Source of the DNA: Bordetella parapertussis
Lineage (GTDB): Bacteria > Pseudomonadota > Gammaproteobacteria > Burkholderiales > Burkholderiaceae_B
Assembly: GCA_945911685.1 (NCBI GenBank)
Contig: CAMEAW010000044.1
Span: 1 to 19,649, forward strand
DNA: 19,649 bases
Reading direction: 5' to 3'
Notes under the pieces: generated by a model
What the model was told of the DNA's origin: nothing
What the model saw: the letters and a program-made list of their open reading frames with translations, nothing else
Databases searched by the model: none
Translations under genes and position numbers: made by a program
Shown: positions 7,515-15,649 of the stretch, piece by piece
Layout of the letters: each line of letters opens with the position of its first letter
Numbering within the stretch: position 1 is the first letter of the stretch

Positions 7515-7530
7515 CTTCAAGTGTTCAGTG

Positions 7531-8235
7531 TTAACGCGCGGCGACCCAGTGTGCTGCCGCTTCAATTGAATCCACTATAGCATCGACATCAAGCGTTTGC
7601 ACGCTTTGGCCTTCGTTGTACCCATAAGGGACGGCTAAAACGCTACAGCCCGCGGCGCGCGCCGATTGCGCGTCATTAATAGAATCACCGATGGCCACGC
7701 TACGAGCGGGCGCACTTTTTAACAAACTACAGGCATGCAGCATGGGTGCGGGGTGCGGTTTGGCATGCTCAAGGGTATCGCCGCACACCACAGCCTGAAA
7801 ATAGGGTGCCAGTCCGGTTCGTTCAAGTAGGGGTAAGGTAAATTCGGTTGCCTTGTTGGTCACGACGGCTAAGCGCAAACCCATGCTTTTCATTAACTCA
7901 AGCCCGGGTATCACCCCATGAAACATCACCGACTGATCGCCATTGACCTGGTGCAAATTACGAAAATATGACTCGCGTGCGCGCTCAAAGAGCTCTGGCG
8001 AGATTGAGGCGGGGTCGGCATCAACGGTCAGCATGCGCATGACCAGGTTTTTTGCCCCTTTGCCAATAAAGGTTGCGATTTGAGCTTGAGGCAGGCTTGA
8101 TAGCCCAAGCTCATGACGCATGGTGTTGGCCGCGTTGGCCAAGTCGGGGATGGTATCCATTAAGGTGCCATCCAGATCAATCAAGACAGCGTCGAAGGCT
8201 AAAGGTTTGCGGGCGGCGCTAGAAGGTGAGGACAT
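7531..8235 (-). CDS. gph: Phosphoglycolate phosphatase, HAD superfamily
   Basis: Hydrolyses 2-phosphoglycolate, a by-product of DNA repair and oxygenation reactions, to glycolate. The 234-residue protein has the HAD motifs: DLDGT with Asp20 nucleophile and Asp22 acid/base, VVTN (124-127), Lys159 in AKPHP and GDSIND (183-188), with a helical cap between about residues 27 and 105. Length and the position between rpe and trpE match Gph of other proteobacteria. A different small phosphomonoester as substrate cannot be ruled out from sequence. It starts 33 bases after rpe on the same strand with a weak ribosome binding site, so it is probably co-transcribed. The trp leader begins almost at its stop codon. 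Confidence 0.9.
   Translation of the reverse strand: MSSPSSAARKPLAFDAVLIDLDGTLMDTIPDLANAANTMRHELGLSSLPQAQIATFIGKGAKNLVMRMLTVDADPASISPELFERARESYFRNLHQVNGDQSVMFHGVIPGLELMKSMGLRLAVVTNKATEFTLPLLERTGLAPYFQAVVCGDTLEHAKPHPAPMLHACSLLKSAPARSVAIGDSINDAQSARAAGCSVLAVPYGYNEGQSVQTLDVDAIVDSIEAAAHWVAAR
7567..7602 (-). promoter_or_regulatory. Possible trp promoter inside the 3' end of gph
   Basis: On the minus strand TATAGT (7579-7574) matches the -10 consensus in five of six bases. At 17 bases upstream lies GTGCAA (7602-7597), only a poor -35. Initiation near 7567 would give a leader of roughly 50 bases before the leader peptide. Because gph ends only 16 bases before that peptide, a trp promoter must lie inside gph, or else the operon is transcribed only from upstream of rpe. 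I see no recognisable TrpR operator. Confidence 0.3.
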
Positions 8236-8268
8236 TATGCAGAGTCAAAACAAAGGTTAAAGGGGCAT

Positions 8269-8979
8269 TTAGATTGAGCGAGTTTCAGCGAGTTCGAGTT
8301 GTTCGCGCATCTTTTTAATCACCGCAGCGTAATCGGGCTGACCAAAAATCGCCGAGCCAGCCACAAAAGTATCGGCCCCCGCGGCCCGAATGGCACCAAT
8401 ATTGTCGACTTTGACGCCGCCGTCGACTTCAAGGGCAATCGGTTGGCCGCCCGCCCGCACGTGTGCATCGATGAGTGCGCGTGCCTGACGTAGCTTATCT
8501 AACGTACCTGGGATGAAACTTTGGCCACCGTAACCCGGGTTGACCGACATCAATAAAATAATATCGACCTTATCCATGACATGGGTTAGCCAGCTCAGTG
8601 GTGTGGCGGGGTTAAAGACTAAGCCCGCCTGACAGCCTTGATCGCGAATCAACGCTAGGCTGCGATCGACATGCCTAGACGCCTCGGGGTGAAACGTGAT
8701 CACATTGGCGCCTGCCTTGGCAAAAGAGGGGATCAGGCTGTCGACCGGCTCTACCATCAGATGCACGTCGATCGGTACGCTGATATGGGGGCGGATGGCT
8801 TCGCACACCATCGGACCAATGGTCAGATTGGGGACATAGTGATTATCCATGACGTCAAAATGGATCCAGTCAGCGCCGGCCGCCACAACATTTTTGACTT
8901 CTTCGCCCAAACGGGCGAAGTCAGCAGATAAAATACTAGGCGCGATGCGTGCGTTTGGTAGAGCGGTCATTTCTGGCAT
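8269..8979 (-). CDS. rpe: Ribulose-phosphate 3-epimerase
   Basis: Interconverts D-ribulose 5-phosphate and D-xylulose 5-phosphate in the pentose phosphate pathway. The 236-residue TIM barrel begins with [16 protein letters not shown] (12-27). Metal-binding residues are His40 and Asp42 (IHFDVMD), His73 (DVHLMV) and Asp186 (EVDGG), with Asp42 and Asp186 as the acid/base pair. The phosphate-binding parts VNPGYGGQ (146-153) and VAGSAIF (206-212) are intact. The start could be ATG 8979 or the fourth codon; a GGTGA lies before the first. It is divergent from apaG, with about 58 bp shared between them, and leads the rpe-gph-trp run. Supply of pentose phosphate links it loosely to PRPP use by TrpD. 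Confidence 0.95.
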   Translation of the reverse strand: MPEMTALPNARIAPSILSADFARLGEEVKNVVAAGADWIHFDVMDNHYVPNLTIGPMVCEAIRPHISVPIDVHLMVEPVDSLIPSFAKAGANVITFHPEASRHVDRSLALIRDQGCQAGLVFNPATPLSWLTHVMDKVDIILLMSVNPGYGGQSFIPGTLDKLRQARALIDAHVRAGGQPIALEVDGGVKVDNIGAIRAAGADTFVAGSAIFGQPDYAAVIKKMREQLELAETRSI

Positions 8980-9037
8980 GATGGTCGATCACCAAAATAA
9001 GGTAGTCTCATTATTGCAGTTTTCTTTGGATCTCATT

Positions 9038-9412
9038 GTGAAACCATTTGAGTTAACCGTGGCGGTCGAGCCGCGCTTTGTGCCAGATCAGTCAGATCCG
9101 GCCAAGCAACAGTTTGTTTTTGCATATACGGTGCGTATCACCAACACCGGTGAGCGGCCCGCGCAAGTGATCAGTCGGCACTGGGTCATTAGCGATAGTG
9201 AACAAGTGGCCCAAGAAGTCCGCGGCTTGGGTGTGGTGGGTCAGCAACCTTTGCTGGGGCCAGGTGAAACCTTTGAATACACCAGCGGCTGTCCTCTTAA
9301 AACGCCGGTTGGCACGATGCGCGGTAGCTATCACTGTGTAGGCGAAAACGGCGTGCCCTTCGAGGTCGAGATCCCCGAGTTTGTGCTGGCGATGCCACGT
9401 ACCTTGCACTGA
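9038..9412 (+). CDS. apaG: ApaG domain protein (Co2+/Mg2+ efflux protein ApaG)
   Basis: A small protein of a single immunoglobulin-like ApaG (DUF525) domain, named for its link to Ap4A metabolism and cobalt resistance in enterics; its biochemical role remains unsettled. From GTG 9038 it is 124 residues, the usual family length, starting MKPFELTVAVEPRFV. GGA lies 7 bases upstream of the GTG. The open frame extends far upstream, overlapping rpe, but without family similarity. Family signatures present are VFAYTVRITNTGE, ISRHWVISD, EVRGLGVVGQQPLL, GETFEYTSG and TPVGTMRGSY. It is the first gene of a plus-strand run and lies 67 bases before mltA. Confidence 0.93.
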   Translation: MKPFELTVAVEPRFVPDQSDPAKQQFVFAYTVRITNTGERPAQVISRHWVISDSEQVAQEVRGLGVVGQQPLLGPGETFEYTSGCPLKTPVGTMRGSYHCVGENGVPFEVEIPEFVLAMPRTLH

Positions 9413-9479
9413 AGCTCAGTTTGCGCCAGCGTTCAAACCTTTAATTCTTCTCAAAACGCTAAAGACAAGGTTCTTTGTG

Positions 9480-10763
9480 ATGCCACGTACTTTTTTTCGA
9501 GCCCTGCTGTTGAGTGCGTTGGCCTTGTTGGCCGCTTGTTCAAGCCCGCCACACGTGCCCGATTCAGACACGGCACCAAGTGTTGAGGCTCCTGCAGCGG
9601 TACCTCAGGCCCCCGTGGCAGACAGTGCAGCACGCGTCTTGAGTGGCAAATTTGCAGCGGTTGGCTGGGGCGATCTTCCCGGCTGGGCCAATGACGATTT
9701 ACGGGGGGTCTGGACAACCTTCTTGCGTAATTGCGCGGGGTTGATGCGCCCGACTGCCATTAATTTAGCCGGGCCTACCCGCGCCACACCGCGCGCTTGG
9801 CAACCGGTTTGTGCGGCCGCCACCGACCCGGCGCGTGCCCCCGCAGCCAACAATCCCGAGGCGGTGCGCAAGTTTTTACAAACATGGCTGGCGCCCTGGC
9901 GACTAGACGGTGCCGAGGGCAAACCCGCCAGCAGCATTGTGACGGGCTATTACGAACCCTTGGTGGTGGGCTCGCGTAAACAGGGTGGGGTCTACCAGTG
10001 GCCGCTTTATACCGTGCCCGCTGATTTGCTGACGATCGATTTGGGCCGGGTGTATCCAGAACTTGCTGGTAAGCGCGTACGCGGCAAGCTAGAGGGCAAT
10101 CGGGTAGTGCCTTACGATAGCCGCGCAAGCCTAGAGGCCTCTGCGCGCAAGCCACCTGTTGTGGTGTGGGTTAATGACCCGGTTGATAATTTCTTTTTAC
10201 AAGTGCAGGGCTCGGGCCGTGTCCAACTCAACGACGGCCCTGGTGCCGGTCAAACGATACGCGTAGCCTATGCCGACCACAATGGTCACCCGTATGTGTC
10301 GATCGGTAAGTGGCTTGCTGATAAAGGCGAGATGCAACTGTCGCAAACCTCGATGCAAAGCATTCGCGAGTGGGCTAAGCGCAATCCTAAGCGCGTGCCC
10401 GAGATGCTCAATGCCAATCCAGCCTTGGTGTTTTTTAAAGAAGAGCCCATTACTGATCCAGAAATCGGGCCTAAAGGCGCGTACGGCATCCCCTTGATGG
10501 CGCAGCGGTCGATTGCTGTCGATACCAATTTTGTGCCTCTGGGCACACCGGTGTTTTTGGCGACAACACAGCCTGCCTCAACCCAAACGCTTAATCGCCT
10601 AGTGTTTGCGCAAGACACGGGCACTGCCATTAAGGGGGCTGCGCGCGCCGACTTTTATTGGGGGTTTGGCGAGGCTGCGGGTGCTCAGGCCGGCCGCATG
10701 AAACAGGCCGGACAAATGTGGGTGCTTTGGCCTAAGCAGGCCGGCGCACCAAGCGCGCGCTAA
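9480..10763 (+). CDS. mltA: Membrane-bound lytic murein transglycosylase A, lipoprotein
   Basis: Cleaves the MurNAc-GlcNAc bond of peptidoglycan with formation of 1,6-anhydro-MurNAc, acting from the outer membrane into the periplasm. The 427-residue precursor has a basic start, a hydrophobic stretch (about 6-18) and lipobox LAAC with Cys20, so it should be lipidated. A Pro/Ala-rich linker follows to about residue 50. The MltA domain shows TGYYEP (155-160), VQGSGRVQLNDG (242-253) and the 3D domain with AQDTGTAIKG (377-386) and ADFYWGFG (390-397), which contain the family aspartates. AAGG lies upstream of ATG 9480. The stop TAA is followed directly by GTG of the next frame, indicating an operon with the ubiH-like gene. 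Confidence 0.93.
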   Translation: MPRTFFRALLLSALALLAACSSPPHVPDSDTAPSVEAPAAVPQAPVADSAARVLSGKFAAVGWGDLPGWANDDLRGVWTTFLRNCAGLMRPTAINLAGPTRATPRAWQPVCAAATDPARAPAANNPEAVRKFLQTWLAPWRLDGAEGKPASSIVTGYYEPLVVGSRKQGGVYQWPLYTVPADLLTIDLGRVYPELAGKRVRGKLEGNRVVPYDSRASLEASARKPPVVVWVNDPVDNFFLQVQGSGRVQLNDGPGAGQTIRVAYADHNGHPYVSIGKWLADKGEMQLSQTSMQSIREWAKRNPKRVPEMLNANPALVFFKEEPITDPEIGPKGAYGIPLMAQRSIAVDTNFVPLGTPVFLATTQPASTQTLNRLVFAQDTGTAIKGAARADFYWGFGEAAGAQAGRMKQAGQMWVLWPKQAGAPSAR

Positions 10764-10781
10764 GTGACCCACGAGCCATCC

Positions 10782-12056
10782 ATGAAGACGCCAATTGTTG
10801 TGTGCGGTACGGGCATCGTGGGTTTAGCCACGGCCTTAGCGCTGGCGCGACGCGGTCAGCAGGTCACCTTGTTGGGCCCGCGCCAAACGTTTACGCCCGT
10901 TACCCCCGAAATCTTTCATCCGCGCGTCTATGCAATATCACCGGCAAGCCAACGGTTTTTAGCGTCGCTCGGGGTCTGGAATATGCTCGATGCGCAGCGC
11001 TTAACCGCGGTGCAGGCCATGGAGATTCACGGCGATGGCGCGGGTTTGGTGAATTTAAATGCTTGGCAGGCGGCGATCCCTGAGTTGGCCTGGATTGTCG
11101 AGTCAGGCGAGATCGAACGCGCGCTGACCCAAGCGGTGCAGATTTTTGGTTTGAACTGGATCGAAGAAAAATTTGCGACGTATGGCAAAGCGGGTGATGC
11201 CGATCATGCTGCGCCCAACGCGTTTGCTGCAACGGCGGGTCAGGTTGACCGGTCACAGTATGCGCAAGCTGCGGGTGAACCTTTGGCTCATCGCCTACCC
11301 AGCATCACCACCGATCAAGGCGCGGTCATACAGGCCGAACTCTTTATCGCAGCCGATGGCGCGCAATCGCCTTTACGCGCTGCGGCGGGCGTATCGGTTG
11401 ACGTTAAACCTTATGGCATCACAGCGATCGTTGCGCATCTGAACTGTGCACGACCACATCAGGGCACCGCACTGCAATGGTTTAACGATCAAGGTGTGCT
11501 GGCCTTGCTGCCGATGCCGTCTACCCAGGCAGGTGCGCAAGTGTCGATGGTCTGGTCGCTCAAAGAGTCGCTCGCGCAAGAGTTGCTGGCGTTACCCGCA
11601 GCAGAGCAAGCCGCGCAGTTGAGCGTGCGCCTCGCGGCGCTGACCGCTGGGCGCTTAGGTGAACTCACGCTGCGTGGCGCGCTGCACGCTTTTCCTTTAT
11701 CTTTAAATCAGTCGCCCCTGATTGGTGAGCACATCGCTTTGGTGGGTGACGCGGCTCACCGCTTGCATCCGCTTGCCGGGCAGGGATTAAACTTGGGCCT
11801 GGGCGATGTTGAGGCCTTGGTCAACGTACTGGTCGAACGTGAAGCGTTTCGCAGTCCGGGTGATGCGATGGTACTGAGGCGCTACCGTCGGGCGCGCGCT
11901 GAGCCGGTACTGGCCATGCGGGTCGTGACCGACGGCTTGCATCGTTTATTTGAAGTGCAAAGCGCGCCGGTAGCATGGTTGCGTAACATTGGCATGTCGG
12001 CAGTTGAAAAATTACCGATGATTAAGCGGCACTTAATTGCAGAGGCCTCGCGCTAG
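10782..12056 (+). CDS. ubiH: UbiH/UbiF/VisC-type FAD-dependent hydroxylase
   Basis: An aromatic-ring hydroxylase of ubiquinone synthesis; which ring position it uses cannot be told from sequence alone. The 424-residue protein has the N-terminal dinucleotide fold GTGIVGLATALALARRG (9-25), a PRVYAIS segment (48-54), ADG (191-193) and the FAD signature GDAAHRLHPLAGQGLNLGLGD (322-342) that marks the UbiH/COQ6 family. Between about 135 and 172 an Ala-rich segment looks longer than usual. The start ATG 10782 follows CACGAG; a GTG at 10764, touching the mltA stop, would add six residues. It is 33 bases upstream of dsbC on the same strand. Confidence 0.87.
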   Translation: MKTPIVVCGTGIVGLATALALARRGQQVTLLGPRQTFTPVTPEIFHPRVYAISPASQRFLASLGVWNMLDAQRLTAVQAMEIHGDGAGLVNLNAWQAAIPELAWIVESGEIERALTQAVQIFGLNWIEEKFATYGKAGDADHAAPNAFAATAGQVDRSQYAQAAGEPLAHRLPSITTDQGAVIQAELFIAADGAQSPLRAAAGVSVDVKPYGITAIVAHLNCARPHQGTALQWFNDQGVLALLPMPSTQAGAQVSMVWSLKESLAQELLALPAAEQAAQLSVRLAALTAGRLGELTLRGALHAFPLSLNQSPLIGEHIALVGDAAHRLHPLAGQGLNLGLGDVEALVNVLVEREAFRSPGDAMVLRRYRRARAEPVLAMRVVTDGLHRLFEVQSAPVAWLRNIGMSAVEKLPMIKRHLIAEASR

Positions 12057-12089
12057 GTACAACGCGTATATCGATTAGGAGTAGTACGT

Positions 12090-12833
12090 TTGAAAAAATT
12101 ATTGAACTTCAAATGGCTTGCCGTGACCTGTCTGTTGGGCGTGGCGTCTGTGGCGTGGGCACAAAAAGCGCCGGCAGCCGACGCAAACGCTGAGGCCAAA
12201 ATACAAGCGGTACAAAAGTTGTTTGCCGAGCGTTTTGGTAATCCACCGATTAGTGGCGTGCGCCTGACCCCTTATGGTTTGTACGAGGTACAGCTTGGCA
12301 TGGATTTGGTGTACACCGATGAGAAAGTGAATTTTGTTTTAGATGGCACACTGATTGACGCCAAGACGCGCCGCGATATCACCCGCGAGCGTCAAGACTC
12401 ATTGGCACAAATGCCCTTCGATCAATTGCCGTTCGAGTTATCTTTTAAACAGGTGCGTGGTGACGGTTCGCGCAAGCTCGCAATCTTTGAAGATCCAAAT
12501 TGCGGCTACTGCAAGCAGCTACGCAAAGCAATCGACAGCATTAACAACGTCACGATCTTTACGTTCCCGTATCCGATCTTGTCACCCGATTCAACGCAAA
12601 AAGTGCGTAATGTGTGGTGTGCTTCAGATCGCGCTGCAGTGTGGGATGCCTGGATGATTCAGAACAAAGTGCCTGCAACACTGGATTGCGAGGTGCCGAT
12701 TGATCAGATGGTGGCGCTTGGCCAAAAGCTCATGGTGCGAGGCACGCCTGCGCTGTTTTTTGCCGATGGCTCGCGTGTTGGTGGCGCGATTCCGAAAGAC
12801 GATATTGAAAAACGCCTGCAACAGGCAAAATAG
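12090..12833 (+). CDS. dsbC: Thiol:disulfide interchange protein DsbC, periplasmic isomerase
   Basis: Rearranges wrong disulfides in periplasmic proteins, normally kept reduced by DsbD. The 247-residue precursor has a signal peptide (MKK, hydrophobic core to about 22, AWA before Gln25). An N-terminal dimerisation part (about 35-105) precedes a thioredoxin-like domain with CGYC at 138-141 and the cis-proline loop GTP (218-220). A second cysteine pair, Cys177 and Cys200, matches the structural disulfide of DsbC. The start is TTG at 12090, supported by AGGAG (12077-12081) 8 bases upstream and by the normal MKKLL signal start; this unusual codon may limit expression. It lies 33 bases after the ubiH-type gene. 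Confidence 0.93.
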   Translation: MKKLLNFKWLAVTCLLGVASVAWAQKAPAADANAEAKIQAVQKLFAERFGNPPISGVRLTPYGLYEVQLGMDLVYTDEKVNFVLDGTLIDAKTRRDITRERQDSLAQMPFDQLPFELSFKQVRGDGSRKLAIFEDPNCGYCKQLRKAIDSINNVTIFTFPYPILSPDSTQKVRNVWCASDRAAVWDAWMIQNKVPATLDCEVPIDQMVALGQKLMVRGTPALFFADGSRVGGAIPKDDIEKRLQQAK

Positions 12834-12909
12834 CCATTCATTCAGCAGCGGGCGATGTCACCATCAGTTCGTTGCGTAGTTATTTTGTTAAAAAAATTAG
12901 GAGCATTCG

Positions 12910-13857
12910 ATGCACATTGCCGTACTAGACGATTATTTGAAGGTTGCCCCCAACATGGCGAAGTGGGACAGCCTCAACGCTGAGGTCAGTTTCTTTACTG
13001 AATACATACAGCCTGCCGATATGGCCAAGGCTTTAGAGTCGTTTGAGGTGATTGTCGCGATGCGCGAACGTTCAGCGTTTCCGGCCTCGTTGATTAAGGC
13101 CTTACCAAAGCTGCGTTTGCTTGTCACAACAGGTATGCGTAACAGCTCGGTTGATATGGTGGCTTGCCGCGAACAAGGTATCGATGTCTGCGGCGCACCG
13201 GGCGATCCAAAAAGTACGGGCGCGACGGCCGAGCTTGCCTGGTCGTTGTTGCTTGCACTATTCAAGCAAATCCCCAAAGAGGCAGCTAATATGCAGCAAG
13301 GCTTGTGGCAAACCACGATGCCGCCAACGCTTGAAGCGAAGCGCTTGGGTTTAGTGGGCGCGGGGCATTTGGGCCAGTGCGTCGGGCGGGTCGGTTTGGC
13401 GTTTGGGATGGAGGTCGTCGCCTGGAGCCCAAATCTTACCGAAGAGCGCGCAGCTAAAGCTGGCGTCAAACTAGTGTCTAAACAAGAACTCTTTGCGACG
13501 TCAGATGCGATTAGTGTTCACATGGTGTTAAGCGATCGTTCGCGCGGCATCGTTGATGCAGCTAGTCTGCAAACCATGAAGTCGACCGCCTACATCATCA
13601 ACACCTCACGTGCCGGCTTGATCGATCAGCCCGCATTGCAAAAGTTGTTGACCGAGAACAAGATTGCGGGCGCGGGGCTTGATGTTTATGACGCCGAGCC
13701 TTTGTCGGCCACTGACGCCTGGCGTACGACGCCTCGTACTTTGCTCACGCCACACTTGGGCTATGTCACACCCGAAAACTTTGCAGTGTTTTACGCGAAT
13801 GTTGTGGCCGATATCCAAGCCTGGGCCGCAGGCAGCCCAATTCGAGTGTTGAATTAA
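12910..13857 (+). CDS. D-2-hydroxyacid dehydrogenase family protein
   Basis: An NAD(P)-dependent oxidoreductase of the phosphoglycerate/formate dehydrogenase superfamily, 315 residues. The nucleotide-binding fold carries GLVGAGHLGQCVGRVGLAFG (147-166). The catalytic triad residues are Arg234 (NTSRAGLID), Glu263 (YDAEPL) and His282 (TPHLGY), all present. It lacks a C-terminal ACT domain, so it is not a long-form SerA. The substrate is not evident; it could be a glyoxylate/hydroxypyruvate or another 2-ketoacid. The ribosome binding site is good (TAGGAG, 7 bases before ATG). The gap from dsbC is 76 bases with no terminator seen. Its stop overlaps the next gene's start by one base (TAATG), so the two are probably translated together. 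Confidence 0.88.
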   Translation: MHIAVLDDYLKVAPNMAKWDSLNAEVSFFTEYIQPADMAKALESFEVIVAMRERSAFPASLIKALPKLRLLVTTGMRNSSVDMVACREQGIDVCGAPGDPKSTGATAELAWSLLLALFKQIPKEAANMQQGLWQTTMPPTLEAKRLGLVGAGHLGQCVGRVGLAFGMEVVAWSPNLTEERAAKAGVKLVSKQELFATSDAISVHMVLSDRSRGIVDAASLQTMKSTAYIINTSRAGLIDQPALQKLLTENKIAGAGLDVYDAEPLSATDAWRTTPRTLLTPHLGYVTPENFAVFYANVVADIQAWAAGSPIRVLN

Positions 13858-14927
13858 TGCAGCCGGTCTTGCCCGTGCACGTTGTTGCGCGCCTCTTACT
13901 TATTTTGCTCTTAGTCGCAGGGGTTTATTTTTTTAGCGGCTTTGTAGTGCCGGTGCTGGCAGCCCTGATCATTGGGTTTGCCAGCTGGCCGCTATATTCA
14001 AAATGGGTCAAGGTGTGTGGTGGCCGAACCACCTTGGCGGCAAGCGCAGCGTTGGTTTTTATCGTACTCGTGCTGGTGGTGCCGCTGTCGATTGCCTTGT
14101 ATTACTCGGTCAACGAGGCCCGCCACCTGTTTGCGTGGCTGTTAAGCGCAAACCGCCAGGGCGTAGCCCCGCCCGACTGGATTGTGGCCTTGCCCTATGT
14201 TGGTGAGGCGCTAGGCCGTTATTGGGTTGAGTTTTTAGGTCAACCGCACGCGCTCGGCAGTCTAGTCGAGGCCGTCAGTGGTCAACATATTGGCAATATT
14301 TATCGCGTCGTGTTATCGGCTACGGGAAACGCGTTTCACATTATGCTGACCTTGTTGTTCATGCTAATCACGTTGTTGTTTGTCTATAAAGATGGTCATC
14401 GTATGGCGGGCCAACTCGATGTCTTGGGCGAACGCGTGCTGCCTTTGCGTTGGCAACGATTTTCAAGAGTGATTCCGGCCACGATTAGCGCCACCGTGAC
14501 GGGCATGGGTCTAATCGCCATCGGCGAAGGCGTGGTGTTGGGGGTGGCCTACTGGGTTGCTGGCGTGCCCTCGGCAGTATTGCTTGGTGTGATCACAGCC
14601 TTCATGGCCATGATCCCGGGCGGTGCACCCTTATCCTTTACCTTGGTGTCGCTCTATTTGGTAGGCTCGGGCGCACCGATCGCTGGCGCAGGTCTGTTTG
14701 CCTGGGGGGCGATTGAATTATTTATCGTCGATAAAACGCTGCGGCCTCGTTTGGTGGGCGGCCCCGTTAAGTTGCCGTTTTTGCCAACTTTTTTTGGTTT
14801 AGTCGGGGGCGTCAAAACCATGGGCATCGTCGGGCTGTTTATCGGCCCCGTGTTGATGGCCTTAATGGTAGCGCTCTGGCGTGAGTGGGTGCTGGACGTC
14901 AAAGCTGCGCAGGTCGACCGCGATTAA
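13857..14927 (+). CDS. AI-2E/PerM-family membrane transporter
   Basis: A polytopic inner-membrane protein of 356 residues in the AI-2E transporter (PerM/YdiK) family, whose members are variously linked to autoinducer-2 export, Na+/H+ exchange or are uncharacterised. Hydrophobic segments are clear at about 10-45, 60-84, 155-176, 210-236, 238-262, 265-292 and 305-345. The loop between about 85 and 150 is the large polar segment expected in this family. Family-like residues include FMAMIPGGAP (248-257) and PRLVGGPVKLPFLPTFFGLVGG (298-319 region). The start overlaps the stop of the hydroxyacid dehydrogenase (TAATG). It converges on the response regulator with only 12 bases between. No substrate can be assigned from sequence. 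Confidence 0.85.
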   Translation: MQPVLPVHVVARLLLILLLVAGVYFFSGFVVPVLAALIIGFASWPLYSKWVKVCGGRTTLAASAALVFIVLVLVVPLSIALYYSVNEARHLFAWLLSANRQGVAPPDWIVALPYVGEALGRYWVEFLGQPHALGSLVEAVSGQHIGNIYRVVLSATGNAFHIMLTLLFMLITLLFVYKDGHRMAGQLDVLGERVLPLRWQRFSRVIPATISATVTGMGLIAIGEGVVLGVAYWVAGVPSAVLLGVITAFMAMIPGGAPLSFTLVSLYLVGSGAPIAGAGLFAWGAIELFIVDKTLRPRLVGGPVKLPFLPTFFGLVGGVKTMGIVGLFIGPVLMALMVALWREWVLDVKAAQVDRD

Positions 14928-14939
14928 TGCACAGCAATA

Positions 14940-15575
14940 TTACGGTTTGCTTTTGAGGGCCGCAATATCGACCTCACTCGTCAAGGCGATTAAGTCTGCA
15001 ACCGAATCAACCTGCATTTTTGAAAGCACGCGTGCGCGATGCAGCTTGATGGTGGCCGCAGCAGAGCCATCTGCATCGGCGACTTGTTTGTTGGTTTTGC
15101 CTGCGATGATCGCGTCAAACACTTCGCGCTCGCGACGGGTGAGCGTGACATAGAGTTTTTCGACCGCGCGCGCTTTGATTAAAACAGCGTGCGTCGCACG
15201 ATCTTGCTCAAGCGCGCGATCGACGGCCGTTAATAAGTCTTGCATTGAAAAAGGCTTCAGCAAAAAATCGTCCGCCCCTTGTTTCATCGCTTGCACGATT
15301 TGAGCTGGCAAACTTTCGCCACTGATAAAAATCACGGGTGTGGTCCAGCCATGGCGCGTTAATTCGGCTTGTAATTCAACGCCGCTTTGGCCAGGCATGC
15401 GCATATCTAGCACGATCACCGCTGGCGATACAGGCGTCGCCTGTTTTAAAAACTCAGCGGCGCTGGGGAAGGGTGTCACCGAAAGGCCTTGGCGCTCGAG
15501 CGTGCCCGCTAGGGCGCTTCTGATCGAGGCGTCATCGTCGACGAGGTAAATATGACCTGCGGGTAAGGCTTGCAT
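14940..15575 (-). CDS. Orphan response regulator, FixJ/NarL-like (REC and LuxR-type HTH)
   Basis: A DNA-binding response regulator of 211 residues. The receiver domain (about 8-122) has the acidic pocket DDD (13-15), phospho-acceptor Asp57 in VLDMRMPG, Ser85 in FISGE and Lys107 in LLKPF, so it should be phosphorylatable. The C-terminal LuxR-type domain begins LTRREREVFDAIIAGKTNKQVA (145-166) and ends with TIKLHRARVLSKM (175-187). The turn between, DADGSAAA, differs from the usual LGIS-x-RT. No histidine kinase gene is nearby, so its partner is unknown. Domain order is that of FixJ. No Shine-Dalgarno is visible before the ATG, and a TTATAA at 15581-15586 lies very close to it, so a leaderless or short-leader transcript is possible. 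Confidence 0.87.
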   Translation of the reverse strand: MQALPAGHIYLVDDDASIRSALAGTLERQGLSVTPFPSAAEFLKQATPVSPAVIVLDMRMPGQSGVELQAELTRHGWTTPVIFISGESLPAQIVQAMKQGADDFLLKPFSMQDLLTAVDRALEQDRATHAVLIKARAVEKLYVTLTRREREVFDAIIAGKTNKQVADADGSAAATIKLHRARVLSKMQVDSVADLIALTSEVDIAALKSKP

Positions 15576-15649
15576 AGTTATTTTTATAATCTAAGGGTTT
15601 TCTTAGCTTACAAAAAACTGGCTCCTTGTGGAATACGCTAAATAGCCTA
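15576..15649 (-). other. Gap between phoD and the response regulator, with a weak inverted repeat
   Basis: CTAAG (15591-15595) faces CTTAG (15602-15606) with a 6-base loop. The stem is short and AT-rich and is followed on the minus strand by an A-rich stretch, so it is not a convincing terminator. The A/T-rich stretch before the response regulator (TTATAAAAA) could act as a -10 element. Confidence 0.25.

Noticed and set aside
7515..7524. ACACTTGAA before trpL, matching the 9-bp repeat at 18399-18442
   Set aside because: A single 9-base match in 20 kb is not evidence of a shared element.
8849..9037. Longer apaG frame starting inside rpe
   Set aside because: GTG 9038 has a ribosome binding site and gives the normal 124-residue length; the upstream part is antisense to rpe.
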